From: Anisus vortex
Taxonomy: Eukaryota > Mollusca > Gastropoda > Planorbidae
Reading direction: 5' to 3'
DNA: 64,000 nt
Assembly: GCA_949126835.1 (NCBI GenBank)
Contig: OX421500.1
Coordinates: 32,842,141 to 32,906,140 of the forward strand
This document shows positions 33,001 through 38,400 of this stretch, in pieces; within the stretch, counting starts at the first letter, position 1, and each line of letters begins with the position of its first letter. Position numbers and translations under genes: made by a program. The notes below the pieces were generated by a model. That model was not told the DNA's origin and searched no databases. It saw only the letters and a list, made by a program, of their open reading frames with translations.

Positions 33001-33986
33001 ATGTTGAACCAGTCCATCCTTTGTTACAAAGACATGCTCCATTGGTTTTGTTACAGGTAGAATGAAATCTGCTACAATTACACTGTTGGCTACAGGCTGT
33101 ACCAAAAAAGTTGTCACTGCAGGCTGTTAGAAAAAAAGTAAAGTATAAATTATTTCAATAACCAAAAACTGTATCTAACTATGATAGTAAATTTGATAAA
33201 ACATACCTTGACAAAGATCAACTCCAGGTGTTTTACCATAACCCAGCTTACATCTGCAAATGTAGCCTCCATTAGTATTCAAACATTCAGTGTTGTTGTA
33301 ATAATTACAGATAGTGGCATCATTAGTACACTCATTGATATCTTGAGAACAATCAGCACCAGTCCATCCAGATAGACATTGACAACTTCCATTTACTGGG
33401 TTACACCTATCGGTTGTTGTAGGAGAACATGAACACTTGTTGGCACAGTTCTCTCCCCATGTGCTTGAACATGCTAATGAGGTGAAAATAATTAGTATAA
33501 GTAAAAATGAAATACACTTTTCTTATCTTATCTAATCTGTTTTTTTTCTCATTAGCTATAATAGAAATATGTGATAGAAAACTTACTATAACATATTATG
33601 CCATTAGCTGCTAATTTTTTGCCAATTGGACAAGAGCAAGCAATACTTGTATTGTCTGTAGTCTCAGTACACAGGTCAGAACATGAACTTCCTTTACACA
33701 AGTCTATATCTAGTTGAAGAAATATACAAGGTTTACAATATATCTTTTACTGTGTATGAGTTATCAGCATCAGAATCACAAAAACTTTTTATTTCTTACA
33801 ATTTGTAATGATAAAAAAACATTAAGTACACTATTTAGATATATTTAAGGCAAGCCAAATACATACCACTACAAGTTCTACTATCATTGTTTAGAACTTG
33901 TCCTTTTGGACAGAAACAAGTGTCACTACCATTGATATTCACACACTTGTATTGACAAATGGAACTGTTGACACACACACTTGTAA
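1..33986 (-). CDS. Unit A: mucin-like NIDO-AMOP-vWD-EGF protein, 42 exons, 3' end outside window
   Basis: Predicted secreted or cell-surface mucin-like glycoprotein. The exon chain encodes roughly 3,050 residues in order: 2 EGF, 4 laminin-EGF plus EGF pairs, an 833-codon PTS mucin domain, SEA, an EGF-like exon, a second PTS domain, NIDO, AMOP, vWD with GDPH, a cadherin-like repeat, a Cys-rich segment and a run of EGF domains that leaves the window. Every junction has GT-AG or GC-AG sites and keeps frame. The architecture from NIDO onward resembles MUC4 and invertebrate mucin-like proteins. No signal peptide or start codon is visible; the 5' end may lie in 33987-35326 or the unit may read through from unit B. 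No transmembrane exon is seen. Intron insertions are listed separately. Role in adhesion, mucus or matrix is inferred from domains only. Confidence 0.85.
300..425 (-). CDS. Unit A exon 41: calcium-binding EGF
   Basis: 126 bp, phase 1-1, starts DIDEC, nearly identical to 35562-35687. Confidence 0.88.
673..813 (-). CDS. Unit A exon 40: EGF domain
   Basis: 141 bp, phase 1-1; [10 protein letters not shown] start, six cysteines in the EGF proper. Paralogue of 35966-36106. Confidence 0.86.
929..1039 (-). CDS. Unit A exon 39: laminin-type EGF
   Basis: 111 bp, phase 1-1, laminin-type Cys repeat (CSKSCSC... GCICQPGY). Paralogue of 36600-36710. Confidence 0.85.
1108..1625. other. Intron segment absent from unit B, possible unknown insertion
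   Basis: The intron between exons 929-1039 and 1756-1887 is 716 bp, while its paralogue (36711-36908) is 198 bp and matches only at the two ends. The extra sequence has no coding frame or clear terminal repeats, and one CTTCGGAAG palindrome near 1554. I do not recognise it. Confidence 0.4.
1756..1887 (-). CDS. Unit A exon 38: calcium-binding EGF
   Basis: 132 bp, phase 1-1, starts DINEC. Almost identical to 36909-37040 of unit B. Confidence 0.88.
1990..2118 (-). CDS. Unit A exon 37: EGF domain
   Basis: 129 bp, phase 1-1, VKDVCKDF start and six cysteines. Paralogue of 37141-37269. Confidence 0.84.
2362..2487 (-). CDS. Unit A exon 36: calcium-binding EGF
   Basis: 126 bp, phase 1-1, starts DIDEC, six cysteines, paralogue of 37845-37970. 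Confidence 0.85.
2488..3861. other. Introns around exon 35: no further feature seen
   Basis: Two AT-rich introns (2488-3002 and 3135-3861). A short CA run lies near 2830. I see no element ends, extra exons or RNA genes here. Confidence 0.5.
3003..3134 (-). CDS. Unit A exon 35: calcium-binding EGF
   Basis: 132 bp, phase 1-1, starts DINEC, paralogue of 38151-38282. Contains no internal Met. Confidence 0.84.
3862..4107 (-). CDS. Unit A exon 34: laminin-type EGF plus calcium-binding EGF
   Basis: 246 bp, phase 1-1. Laminin-type repeat (CSGHGTCD... GWTGINC) followed by an EGF starting DIDEC. Paralogue of 38677-38928, which is two codons longer. Confidence 0.88.
4260..4382 (-). CDS. Unit A exon 33: calcium-binding EGF
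   Basis: 123 bp, phase 1-1, starts DIDEC, six cysteines, paralogue of 39078-39200. Confidence 0.86.
4926..5805 (+). mobile_element. Jockey/CR1-group LINE 3' fragment inside the hAT relic
   Basis: The sequence matches the 3' part of the LINE at 52858-54715 (YLGV... to the end) at high identity, including the untranslated tail with ATAATCTTCT and GATAAGATAAGA repeats. It is interrupted by a SINE at 5015-5240. Its copy keeps the codon Glu in WNGLPEQT where the 54-kb copy has a stop. Confidence 0.82.
5015..5240 (-). mobile_element. tRNA-derived SINE with CR1-type tail
   Basis: Minus orientation. The head near 5240 has tRNA-like A and B boxes (TGGTCTAGCGGCTAGCAC and GGGTTCTATCCC). The body carries GGATCCCTGTCACCCTGCAG. 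The tail, GCGCATAGAACTG... GGGATATGCGCTATATA and TTTATT repeats, matches the 3' end of the CR1/L2-like LINE at 52513-52570. It splits the LINE fragment around it. Confidence 0.8.
6328..6453 (-). CDS. Unit A exon 32: EGF domain
   Basis: 126 bp, phase 1-1, six cysteines with a DRTNEYLC start that lacks the calcium-binding motif. Paralogue of 39905-40030. The intron downstream holds the hAT-like nest. Confidence 0.84.
6454..6883. other. Intron: no feature seen
   Basis: AT-rich intron between EGF exons with no recognisable element or extra exon. Confidence 0.5.
6884..7003 (-). CDS. Unit A exon 31: calcium-binding EGF
   Basis: 120 bp, phase 1-1, starts DINEC, six cysteines, paralogue of 40415-40534. 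Confidence 0.87.
7135..7257 (-). CDS. Unit A exon 30: calcium-binding EGF
   Basis: 123 bp, phase 1-1, starts DINEC, six cysteines, paralogue of 41206-41328. Confidence 0.86.
7584..7745 (-). CDS. Unit A exon 29: Cys-rich segment, GC donor
   Basis: 162 bp, phase 1-1, eight-cysteine segment including CGPCPVGFE. The intron begins GCAAGT where unit B has GTAAGT; only the GC site keeps frame. Paralogue of 41660-41821. Confidence 0.82.
8480..8643 (-). CDS. Unit A exon 28: cadherin-like end plus EGF-type segment
   Basis: 164 bp, phase 2 to 1. VQAIDDKGGQS closes the cadherin-like repeat; CPNCNNHGICD opens an EGF-type Cys segment. Paralogue of 42365-42528, same length. Confidence 0.85.
9076..9289 (-). 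CDS. Unit A exon 27: cadherin-like repeat, part 1
   Basis: 214 bp, phase 1 to 2. Reads LPVLN... ARDADEDKVTY... SSNGTIKY, resembling a cadherin-like calcium-binding repeat. Paralogue of 42629-42845. Confidence 0.85.
9424..9672 (-). CDS. Unit A exon 26: post-vWD domain
   Basis: 249 bp, phase 1-1. Starts WEVDDSNSIFTY, the usual continuation after vWD in mucin-like proteins, and includes CGSNNDACIFDY. Paralogue of 42981-43229. Confidence 0.87.
9782..9985 (-). CDS. Unit A exon 25: vWD domain, C-terminal part
   Basis: 204 bp, phase 1-1. Contains [14 protein letters not shown], the conserved vWD loop, and ends at FNFGKL. Nearly identical to 43379-43582. Confidence 0.9.
10090..10230 (-). CDS. Unit A exon 24: vWD domain
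   Basis: 141 bp, phase 1-1, ending KLVASFTTG at a single GTAATT donor. The paralogous exon in unit B (44180-44320) has eight copies of this exon-intron edge; here there is only one. Confidence 0.86.
10231..10588. other. Intron: no feature seen
   Basis: AT-rich intron between two vWD exons, without recognisable elements. The 11479-11828 intron is similar. Confidence 0.45.
10589..10712 (-). CDS. Unit A exon 23: vWD domain
   Basis: 124 bp, phase 0 to 1. Encodes [12 protein letters not shown] and VFVAFAANEA, a vWD strand region. Paralogue of 44465-44591. Confidence 0.85.
10896..11008 (-). CDS. Unit A exon 22: vWD domain start with GDPH and GC donor
   Basis: 113 bp, phase 1 to 0. Contains [14 protein letters not shown] is the acid-sensitive self-cleavage motif of MUC4-type and other vWD mucins. 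The downstream intron begins GCAAGT, a GC-AG donor also present at the same place in unit B. Confidence 0.88.
11217..11478 (-). CDS. Unit A exon 21: AMOP domain end and linker
   Basis: 262 bp, phase 0 to 1. Starts LCCYQY (paired Cys closing AMOP) and ends with the RWCCEESEFCDLY Cys cluster. Paralogue of 49304-49565. Confidence 0.88.
11829..12094 (-). CDS. Unit A exon 20: AMOP domain, part 1
   Basis: 266 bp, phase 1 to 0. Contains [15 protein letters not shown] and CYAISS, hallmarks of an AMOP domain. Very close in sequence to 50119-50384 of unit B, suggesting recent duplication, conversion or constraint. Confidence 0.9.
12216..12423 (-). CDS. Unit A exon 19: NIDO/AMOP linker
   Basis: 208 bp, phase 0 to 1. 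Reads [19 protein letters not shown], the second half of a NIDO-type sheet, then a linker. Paralogue of 50549-50756. Confidence 0.87.
12623..12775 (-). CDS. Unit A exon 18: NIDO domain, end
   Basis: 153 bp, phase 0-0. Includes [17 protein letters not shown], matching the C-terminal NIDO strand. Paralogue of 55146-55298. Confidence 0.88.
12936..16100 (-). mobile_element. Full-length RTE-like LINE, broken, with 12-bp target duplication
   Basis: Flanked by identical 12-bp copies agcccaattggt at 12924-12935 and 16101-16112. The minus strand reads a 5' untranslated region, an endonuclease of the CFDP2/RTE type (VGNWNVRTMYETGKA at about 15820), then a reverse transcriptase (GFRQNKSCLDQI, IDFEKAFDSVDR, FADDIALL) and a C-terminal RRGRPKNIW region. 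Damage: an in-frame gap that removes the expected CYAPTN motif, a 1-bp G-run frameshift near 15455, a TAA at about 15053, a TGA in place of a codon in GV-QGC at about 13862, and a frameshift near 13226. Unit B lacks it. Confidence 0.85.
16293..16523 (-). CDS. Unit A exon 17: NIDO domain, middle
   Basis: 231 bp, phase 0-0. Contains [10 protein letters not shown], a typical NIDO signature, followed by a VYYHLYE strand. Paralogue of 55500-55730. The downstream intron holds an RTE-like LINE. Confidence 0.88.
16524..17696. repeat. AT-rich intron with degenerate tandem repeat (about 16790-17060)
   Basis: Words such as ATTGCTAATCTATATT and CCTGATC recur about every 18-25 bp from 16790 to 17060, in diverged form. 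The rest is AT-rich with nothing recognised. The unit B counterpart (55731-57210) does not show this array. Confidence 0.55.
17697..17821 (-). CDS. Unit A exon 16: NIDO domain start
   Basis: 125 bp, phase 1 to 0. It begins LYPYG, the usual NIDO start, and includes [10 protein letters not shown]. Paralogue of 57211-57335. Confidence 0.87.
17822..18877. other. Introns flanking the 18-nt microexon: nothing else seen
   Basis: Intervals 17822-18320 and 18339-18877 hold no recognisable element. Both are AT-rich. Confidence 0.45.
18321..18338 (-). CDS. Unit A exon 15: 18-nt microexon before NIDO
   Basis: Eighteen bases, phase 1-1, between TTTTAG and GTAAGT, encoding YKLQK plus split codons. The same microexon occurs in unit B (59738-59755), which supports it strongly. 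Confidence 0.75.
18878..19528 (-). CDS. Unit A exon 14: second mucin PTS exon
   Basis: 651 bp (217 codons), phase 1-1, dominated by Thr with Ser, Pro and Ala; repeats are degenerate. Donor GTAAGT is clear. The acceptor at 19529 follows a weak pyrimidine tract and was chosen because it alone keeps frame. Paralogue of the unit B PTS exon at 60032-60703. The valine-rich open frame on the plus strand is a shadow. Confidence 0.78.
19999..20181 (+). mobile_element. tRNA-derived SINE with jockey-group LINE tail
   Basis: Plus orientation, in a minus-strand intron. The head (GCCGGCTGGTCCTGCGGTTAG, box B GGGTTCTAGCCC) and body match the SINE at 5015-5240 up to GGGCCT. The tail then changes to GTAATAATCTTCTATCTAG... 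and TTATAAGATAAC repeats, which match the 3' end of the LINE at 54650-54715. It ends 5 bp from the exon at 20187. Confidence 0.8.
20187..20243 (-). CDS. Unit A exon 13: short PTS exon
   Basis: 57 bp, phase 1-1, Thr/Ser/Ala-rich, acceptor TTCAACAG and donor GTTTGT. It resembles the ends of giant PTS exon 7. A SINE inserted in the downstream intron ends 5 bp from the exon edge. Confidence 0.65.
20244..20964. other. Intron sequence with microexon 12 only
   Basis: AT-rich. A G-rich stretch (GGGGGGAGGGGGGAGGG) lies near 20848. Nothing else apart from the 17-nt exon at 20567. Confidence 0.4.
20567..20583 (-). CDS. Unit A exon 12: 17-nt microexon
   Basis: Seventeen bases between TTCTTAG and GTAAGT, phase 2 to 1, encoding VPPSS plus split codons. 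It is the only way I see to join exon 11 (phase 2) to exon 13 (phase 1). Short length keeps confidence moderate. Confidence 0.6.
20965..21690 (+). mobile_element. LINE 3' relic (CFDP2/RTE-like family), multiply frameshifted
   Basis: Plus-strand reading gives KLSVYRACILSTLLYDSESW and ADRGAWRQAVYNG, typical of the C-terminal part of these LINE proteins, in several frames with stops. 5' truncated and decayed. Open frames on either strand here are by-products. Confidence 0.7.
21992..22088 (-). CDS. Unit A exon 11: EGF-like Cys-rich segment
   Basis: 97 bp, phase 1 to 2. It encodes a short segment with four cysteines (CEI... SCPDTQVC... YC), possibly part of an EGF-like fold after SEA. The type is not firmly recognised; frame continuity on both sides supports it. 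Confidence 0.68.
22380..22575 (-). mobile_element. SINE fragment, second family
   Basis: Minus orientation, box B-like GGGTTCAAATCC near 22550. The body (GGCCACAGAAACTGGTGAA, ATGGGTACC) matches the SINE at 38365-38628. The box A end is missing. Confidence 0.7.
22576..23132. other. Unclassified GC-richer intron segment
   Basis: Between 22680 and 22990 the sequence is less AT-rich than its surroundings and looks like an old repeat, but I see no coding motif, tRNA boxes or terminal repeats. Confidence 0.35.
23133..23260 (-). CDS. Unit A exon 10: SEA domain, part 3
   Basis: 128 bp, phase 2 to 1. It begins with RIGSLIVDYTL, equivalent to the G-SVVV autoproteolysis region of SEA domains, followed by a helical segment and a glycosylation sequon. 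Acceptor TTTTCAG, donor GTAAGA. Confidence 0.78.
23261..24613. repeat. Intron with about four diverged tandem units near 24010-24250
   Basis: The block AAAGACAATTCTACAAACACTG plus GGTCTCATTATG... GAAGCATCAC recurs at roughly 60-bp spacing, with variation. The rest of the intron, within the SEA domain, shows nothing recognisable. Confidence 0.6.
24614..24678 (-). CDS. Unit A exon 9: SEA domain, part 2
   Basis: 65 bp, phase 0 to 2, acceptor TTTCTAG, donor GTAGGA. It encodes a segment ending KIKVLRL that leads into the GSLIVDY strand of the next exon, as in SEA domains. Found by frame-linking exons 8 and 10. Confidence 0.7.
24734..26697 (+). mobile_element. Helitron-like non-autonomous element
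   Basis: It begins TCATATATATATATAAATCTC and has GTATGTATGT and GGCT repeats near the start. It ends with hairpin GCCCG-loop-CGGGC (26665-26684), 9 bp, then CTTG, close to the CTRR end of Helitrons. Flanks are A on the left and T on the right, with no duplication. No Rep/helicase frame. Inside are two TGACGTCA palindromes (25066, 25113). CTTG instead of CTRR keeps the call tentative. Confidence 0.5.
26698..27161. other. Intron remainder: nothing seen
   Basis: AT-rich sequence between the Helitron-like element and the SEA exon, with no supported feature. Confidence 0.4.
27162..27268 (-). CDS. Unit A exon 8: SEA domain, part 1
   Basis: 107 bp, phase 1 to 0. It encodes the N-terminal strand of a SEA domain (VITLNVTLD) and following helix with one N-glycosylation sequon. 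A MITE sits 36 bp upstream of its acceptor. Confidence 0.75.
27305..27907. mobile_element. 603-bp MITE with 40-bp inverted repeats and TA duplication
   Basis: The first 40 bases (TGTGACGCGACACCACG...) and the reverse complement of the last 40 (TGTGATGCAACCCCACG...) agree at 32 positions. TA dinucleotides flank both ends (27303-27304, 27908-27909), as in Tc1/mariner-type transposition. It has no coding frame. It lies 36 bp upstream of the SEA exon 27162-27268. Confidence 0.72.
27910..28536. other. Intron remainder: nothing seen
   Basis: AT-rich intron between the MITE and the giant PTS exon. No supported feature. Confidence 0.4.
28537..31035 (-). CDS. Unit A exon 7: giant mucin PTS tandem-repeat exon
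   Basis: A single open exon of 2,499 bp (833 codons), phase 1-1, with acceptor TTTAACAG and donor GTTTGT. The 27-bp unit reads PDTTSTSST on the minus strand, with variants such as PAAPSTAST, so it is a Pro/Thr/Ser mucin domain expected to be heavily O-glycosylated. I checked the minus frame through the repeat types and saw no stop codon. It lies between EGF exon 6 and the SEA exons, and both junctions keep frame. Plus-strand open frames here read Leu/Met/Glu-rich and contain stops. The repeats show higher-order duplication with a 750-bp offset. No such exon is visible in unit B. Confidence 0.85.
31258..31485 (-). CDS. Unit A exon 6: laminin-type EGF plus EGF
   Basis: Phase 1-1, 228 bp. Shortened laminin-type repeat (WNGDSC) then an EGF domain starting DVNEC with several N-glycosylation sequons. 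It is the last EGF exon before the giant PTS exon. Donor GTTTGT. Confidence 0.87.
31486..32357. other. Intron: nothing seen
   Basis: AT-rich intron between EGF exons; a TATATATA tract near 31785. No element recognised. Confidence 0.45.
32358..32615 (-). CDS. Unit A exon 5: laminin-type EGF plus EGF
   Basis: Phase 1-1, 258 bp. Laminin-type repeat (CSQSCAC... WKGTNC) then a calcium-binding EGF domain starting DVDEC. Acceptor CATAG, donor GTAATT. Confidence 0.88.
32860..33123 (-). CDS. Unit A exon 4: laminin-type EGF plus EGF
   Basis: Phase 1-1, 264 bp. Laminin-type repeat ending GWTGSTCDE, followed by an EGF domain starting DLNEC. Donor GTAAAT. A poly-A run lies just inside the downstream intron. 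Confidence 0.85.
33207..33473 (-). CDS. Unit A exon 3: laminin-type EGF plus EGF
   Basis: Phase 1-1, 267 bp. The first half is a laminin-type Cys-rich repeat (CxCxP... GWTGADC); the second half is an EGF domain starting DINEC. One of four similar double-domain exons in tandem. Confidence 0.85.
33587..33709 (-). CDS. Unit A exon 2: EGF domain
   Basis: Phase 1-1, 123 bp, six cysteines. It reads as an EGF domain with a DLCKG-type start rather than the calcium-binding DxDEC form. Donor GTAAGT. Confidence 0.8.
33867..33986 (-). CDS. Unit A exon 1: EGF domain
   Basis: Phase 1-1 exon of 120 bp with six cysteines in EGF spacing, between CTCAG acceptor and GTATGT donor. First exon recognised in unit A; it resembles the truncated EGF exon at 63890 in unit B. 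Confidence 0.8.
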
Positions 33987-35326
33987 CTGAGAAATATATT
34001 TGCATTTTTAAATATAGATGTACTTATTATTGCTTTAACTTAACAGAACATATAGTAATACAAAGTTACTAAGTGAACTTAAACTATAAATTTTACAATT
34101 TCAATGCTTTATAAAAAAAAATAACAACTAAATGTTTATCTATAGGACTTAATAATCTTGGAGGAATTTATGTAAACTTATAAATCATAATAAGTTTATC
34201 ACTTAGTTATGCCTATGCTTGCATTTTGATGAAGCGCATTGACTAATGTTTTCTTCCTAGTTTAGGCAACTCAATTCATGCTCATAAAGAAAACAAACTT
34301 AATTCTGCCTTATTAGCTTTAAAATATAACTATGTGTCATATCAAACAAACCAAAGCTTACAAGGTACACAGCCATATCTTTACAAGCAAAAAAAAAATA
34401 GTATCACTATGAAATTGCTAGCATAGTCAGATGTCTACATTAGATGTAATTGATGTTGGTTCTGAAGACATGTGATTTTCTTGCAATAGAAAGAAAATTT
34501 CCTACCAGTAAGCTTAGAAACAAAAGTTGCTAATCATCTCTTTGCATAAAATTATTTTATAAATTGATGGCATATTTTTTTCAGAACCATTTAACAGTAT
34601 TCCTATAAAAGTACAAGATTTTAAAAATTAAAAAAAACAGAAAAGAGAAGAAGAGTAGAATTATCATTATTATTAATGAATTAATTCAAAATAATATGAA
34701 AAACCAAGAAGTTTGTGAAAAGTTATATTTAGAAACTGAGATTTGCGGATGTCTGCAAAAGAGATATGAAACACCTCCAGATTGACCCAAACAGATGGGA
34801 GATCATGGCGCAGGATAGGCCCACTTGGAGGGCAGGAATCAAAGAAGGTTCCAGGCTTGCGGGTGAGGAGCACGCCAGGAAAAAAACGGTGGAGAAAAAT
34901 GTGGTCCCCTCCGCTACATTCAACTCAGCAAGTGTGACCCTGCCTGTATGTCCAGGATTGGCCTCTTTAGCCACATGAAGGCCTGCAAGGGAAATGGATC
35001 GTCTCTCGAGACGTAAAATGCCGACGGCGATATTTAGACCCCCCCCCCCTCCTCCCCCGAGAAAATTGTTAAGAATTAAAGTCGTTTATAGTGTAAGAAA
35101 AAAGAAAAGCGTCTGAAATTTGACAAAAATGTAGCTTACTTTCAAAAGCAATTCTTCTTAACATATGATTCAAACAAGAAAGTAAAGGTCATATATTATA
35201 TACACTTGAAAAATTTTCACAAGTTCTAAGATTAAATTTTTAAAAAATATCTTTACATTCAAACATCCCTAATAGTTTATTTAAAAGAAAACTGTATTCA
35301 TGTAATTGACATGCAGAATGACTTAC
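33987..35326. other. Gap between units A and B
   Basis: This 1.3-kb stretch would hold a 3' end of B and a 5' end of A if they are separate genes. I see no convincing signal-peptide exon, transmembrane exon or poly-A context on the minus strand. It contains a LINE relic at 34735-35045 followed by a C run. Confidence 0.4.
34735..35045 (+). mobile_element. LINE 3' relic with C-terminal zinc-finger-like end
   Basis: Reads KRDMKHLQIDPNRWEIMAQD and RPTWRAGIKEG, then after a frameshift CMSRIGLFSHMKAC, the usual last motif of these LINE proteins. 5' truncated. Confidence 0.68.
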
Positions 35327-35449
35327 CATCACATGTGTAGCCATTTCTGTTGAGTGCATACCCAGGATTACAAGAACAACGATAATTGCCTTGTGTATTT
35401 ACACACAGACTTGTACATTTGTCTATTTTCAATGCACATTCATCAATAT
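35327..35449 (-). CDS. Unit B exon 33: calcium-binding EGF, last recognised
   Basis: 123 bp, phase 1-1, starts DIDEC, donor GTAAGT. The intron after it leads into the 33987-35326 gap. Paralogue of the exon cut at position 7. Confidence 0.85.
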
Positions 35450-38400
35450 CTGGAGAAATATTAAAAAAATAAGTGTATACACTCAGTTATAAGATACAAC
35501 TATCTTCAGAGTTATTTACTTTTTTCATTAATGTATAGTATGTCAATTAGAAACTCCTTACCATCACAAGCATAATTTAGTGCATTATATGTAAATCCTT
35601 GGAAGCAAACACAGTTGTAGCTCCCAATAGAATTAATACAAGATTGTTGACATTTATTTAATGTAGGACTTGAGCATTCATCAATGTCTATATAAAAAAA
35701 ATTCAAATGTTTCTTTAAACAGTTTAGATCAAGTCATTAACTGTCTAATAGTAAAGAAATATTTTAACTATAAACATGAAGATCTATTTTGTAATTTATA
35801 TACTTAAATGGTAACAAAAATCTTATTGCAAAAAGTGTTATTTAATAACTATAGTTATATGTTACTTATTCCTTTATATTTGATCACTTAAAGCAATTAT
35901 ACTTTTTTTCTTTCTCTATAGGCCAATATTTAAAAAAAATCTTTTTAGTAAAAATGTTTACTGACCCACACAGGAAGTACCACTCTGAATAAATCCTGTT
36001 TTACAAACACAAGAGTCAGGACCAAGGCGATTCTCACACTGTTGAGTCTCATTACATTTTATTTCTCCATTGGTACATTGATTAACATCAACTTCACAAA
36101 AAGTTCCTGGCCATGGAGAATACAAATGGAAAATTGTCAAATTTAATATATAAGTTTATTTTTTAAACACCAAAAGCTCTATGTTCAGTGTAACAAACAA
36201 ATAGTATGTAATTATTAACATAAAATATAACTGTATATTCGGAAAGTGCAGAGATGTGGTTTTATAGAAGAATGCAGCGAGTGGCATTGACAAAGAAAAT
36301 ATTGAACGTGAAGGTGCTTAAAATATCAAATGCTAGCAAAAAATTAATTGTAAAAACCATTAAGAGGAAATCAACATTAGTAGGCCACATAATAAGAAAC
36401 AATAAAAAACATAATAATAACTGGAAAGCTGGAGGGAAAGAGATATAGAGGAAGACAGATAATAGAAGATATAATGGAATGGCATGACAAAAACAACAGA
36501 AATGCTAGAGTTTGCTAGAAGAAAAGATACATGGAATGACATGATAAACTACACCAACCTTGGCACCTTATGATGATGATGATTGTTTACATTTCTTACC
36601 TGTAAAACCTGGTTGACAAATACATCCTCTAACACTGTCACACATTGAAGCTCCAGAGGAACAGGAACAAGATGTGGAACAATTAATACCCCAAGTTGTT
36701 CCACTACAACCTGTAAACAAATATTTAAAAATTTGAAAAATACATTTACTTACTAGAAAATATAAATATTTTATATATTATTTTTGTTTTGAATTTACTT
36801 AAATAATGTCACTTTATACATTGAGCTTAATTTCAACAACTTTATATAATAGTAACACATTTTTCCCTTTTGTTTTCATTAATACATCAGTCTTTCAGTT
36901 TTTCTTACCAATACAAGTACGTCCATCATTGTCTAACTTTGATCCTGGTGGACAAGAGCAACTGTATCCAGGCTCATGATTAACACAACCAGACTTATAA
37001 CTGCACAAGTTCAATGAAGCTACTTCACATTCATTGATATCTGTGATGACATAAAAGTAAATAGTTACTTGTGTTATATACTTTGTATTGTGGAATACTT
37101 TGTATACAAATGATAATGAAAATGTAAACATCAACAATACCTTGACACAATTCATTGTTAACAAGTCTGTAGCCATCTCTACAGAAACAATAAGACTTTT
37201 TCTGTTGTAGATCTACTGAACATCCATGTGAGCAATTGAGATTCTCAAAATCTTTACAAACATCTTTAGCTATGATAGAGATATGTATAAATAATAATTT
37301 TATAACATTACTTTGTTATAAAACAAGAAACAAGTTTTAACTTTTTCTTTCAAGTTTGTTGTAAGGTGTAATGTTTAGTTAAATGAAAACAAAATCTATG
37401 TATTTTTTAAAACTGTAAAATTTGTCAGTTATTAACACTCCAACCATTATGAAGGTATGTATATATACATATAAATATATAGATCTTATATGTTATAAAA
37501 GTTCCTTTACACAGAAGATTATTATGTCCTATGCTTATTCATGGTTTGATTATTATCTTATATGTTACAGACACTCCTTTTTTAAAGAAGATTATTGATA
37601 TAGACATATATCATATATGTGTAGGTATATTAATGTAGTTATGTATGTAAATATATAGATAATGTGTTTGATATAAACAAAGACTACAATAGCTAATTAT
37701 GCAACTTATATGAGACATAATGAAAATATCTTTATGTTTCATATAATGAGTTGATTTACTGTGAAACTTTCATATTACCATAGCAGTGATAAATTATTGT
37801 TTTTATTAATGGAACAAGAAAAATATATAAATTCTTAGTTTTACCTCTATTGCAGGTGAATCTGTCATCAGCTAATTGAAAACCATATCTGCAATCACAG
37901 TTGTACTTTCCAAGTACATCTATACATAGTTGTTCACAATTGTTATCACCAGTAGCACATTCATCAATGTCTGAAGGAAAACAATACAACTCAATTTGAA
38001 ACCCAATTAAGTGTTTCAATGTTGGCATTTCATACATAGTGTATGATATCAATGAAAAAATAAATTCTTTGCTAAAAAACAAGGCTATGGTTTATATAAT
38101 TATAATATTATACATATTACATATATATACATATTATACATTATACATACTAGTGCAATGGCCATTTGCATCTCGAGCATAGCCAGGCTTACAGATACAC
38201 ACATGGCTACCATAGTTGTTGATGCAGTCCTCTAATAATGGATTACAATCGTTTAGACCTAAATCAATGCACTCATCTATGTCTGAAATATAAAAAGGAA
38301 ATCAACAAAGTATTAGGTCATCTTTTCTGTTGGCATTTTTAAGAGTAAGTTAATAAGAAGTAAAGTATACTGTCTGACCAATTTGATCCATGGAGTCACT

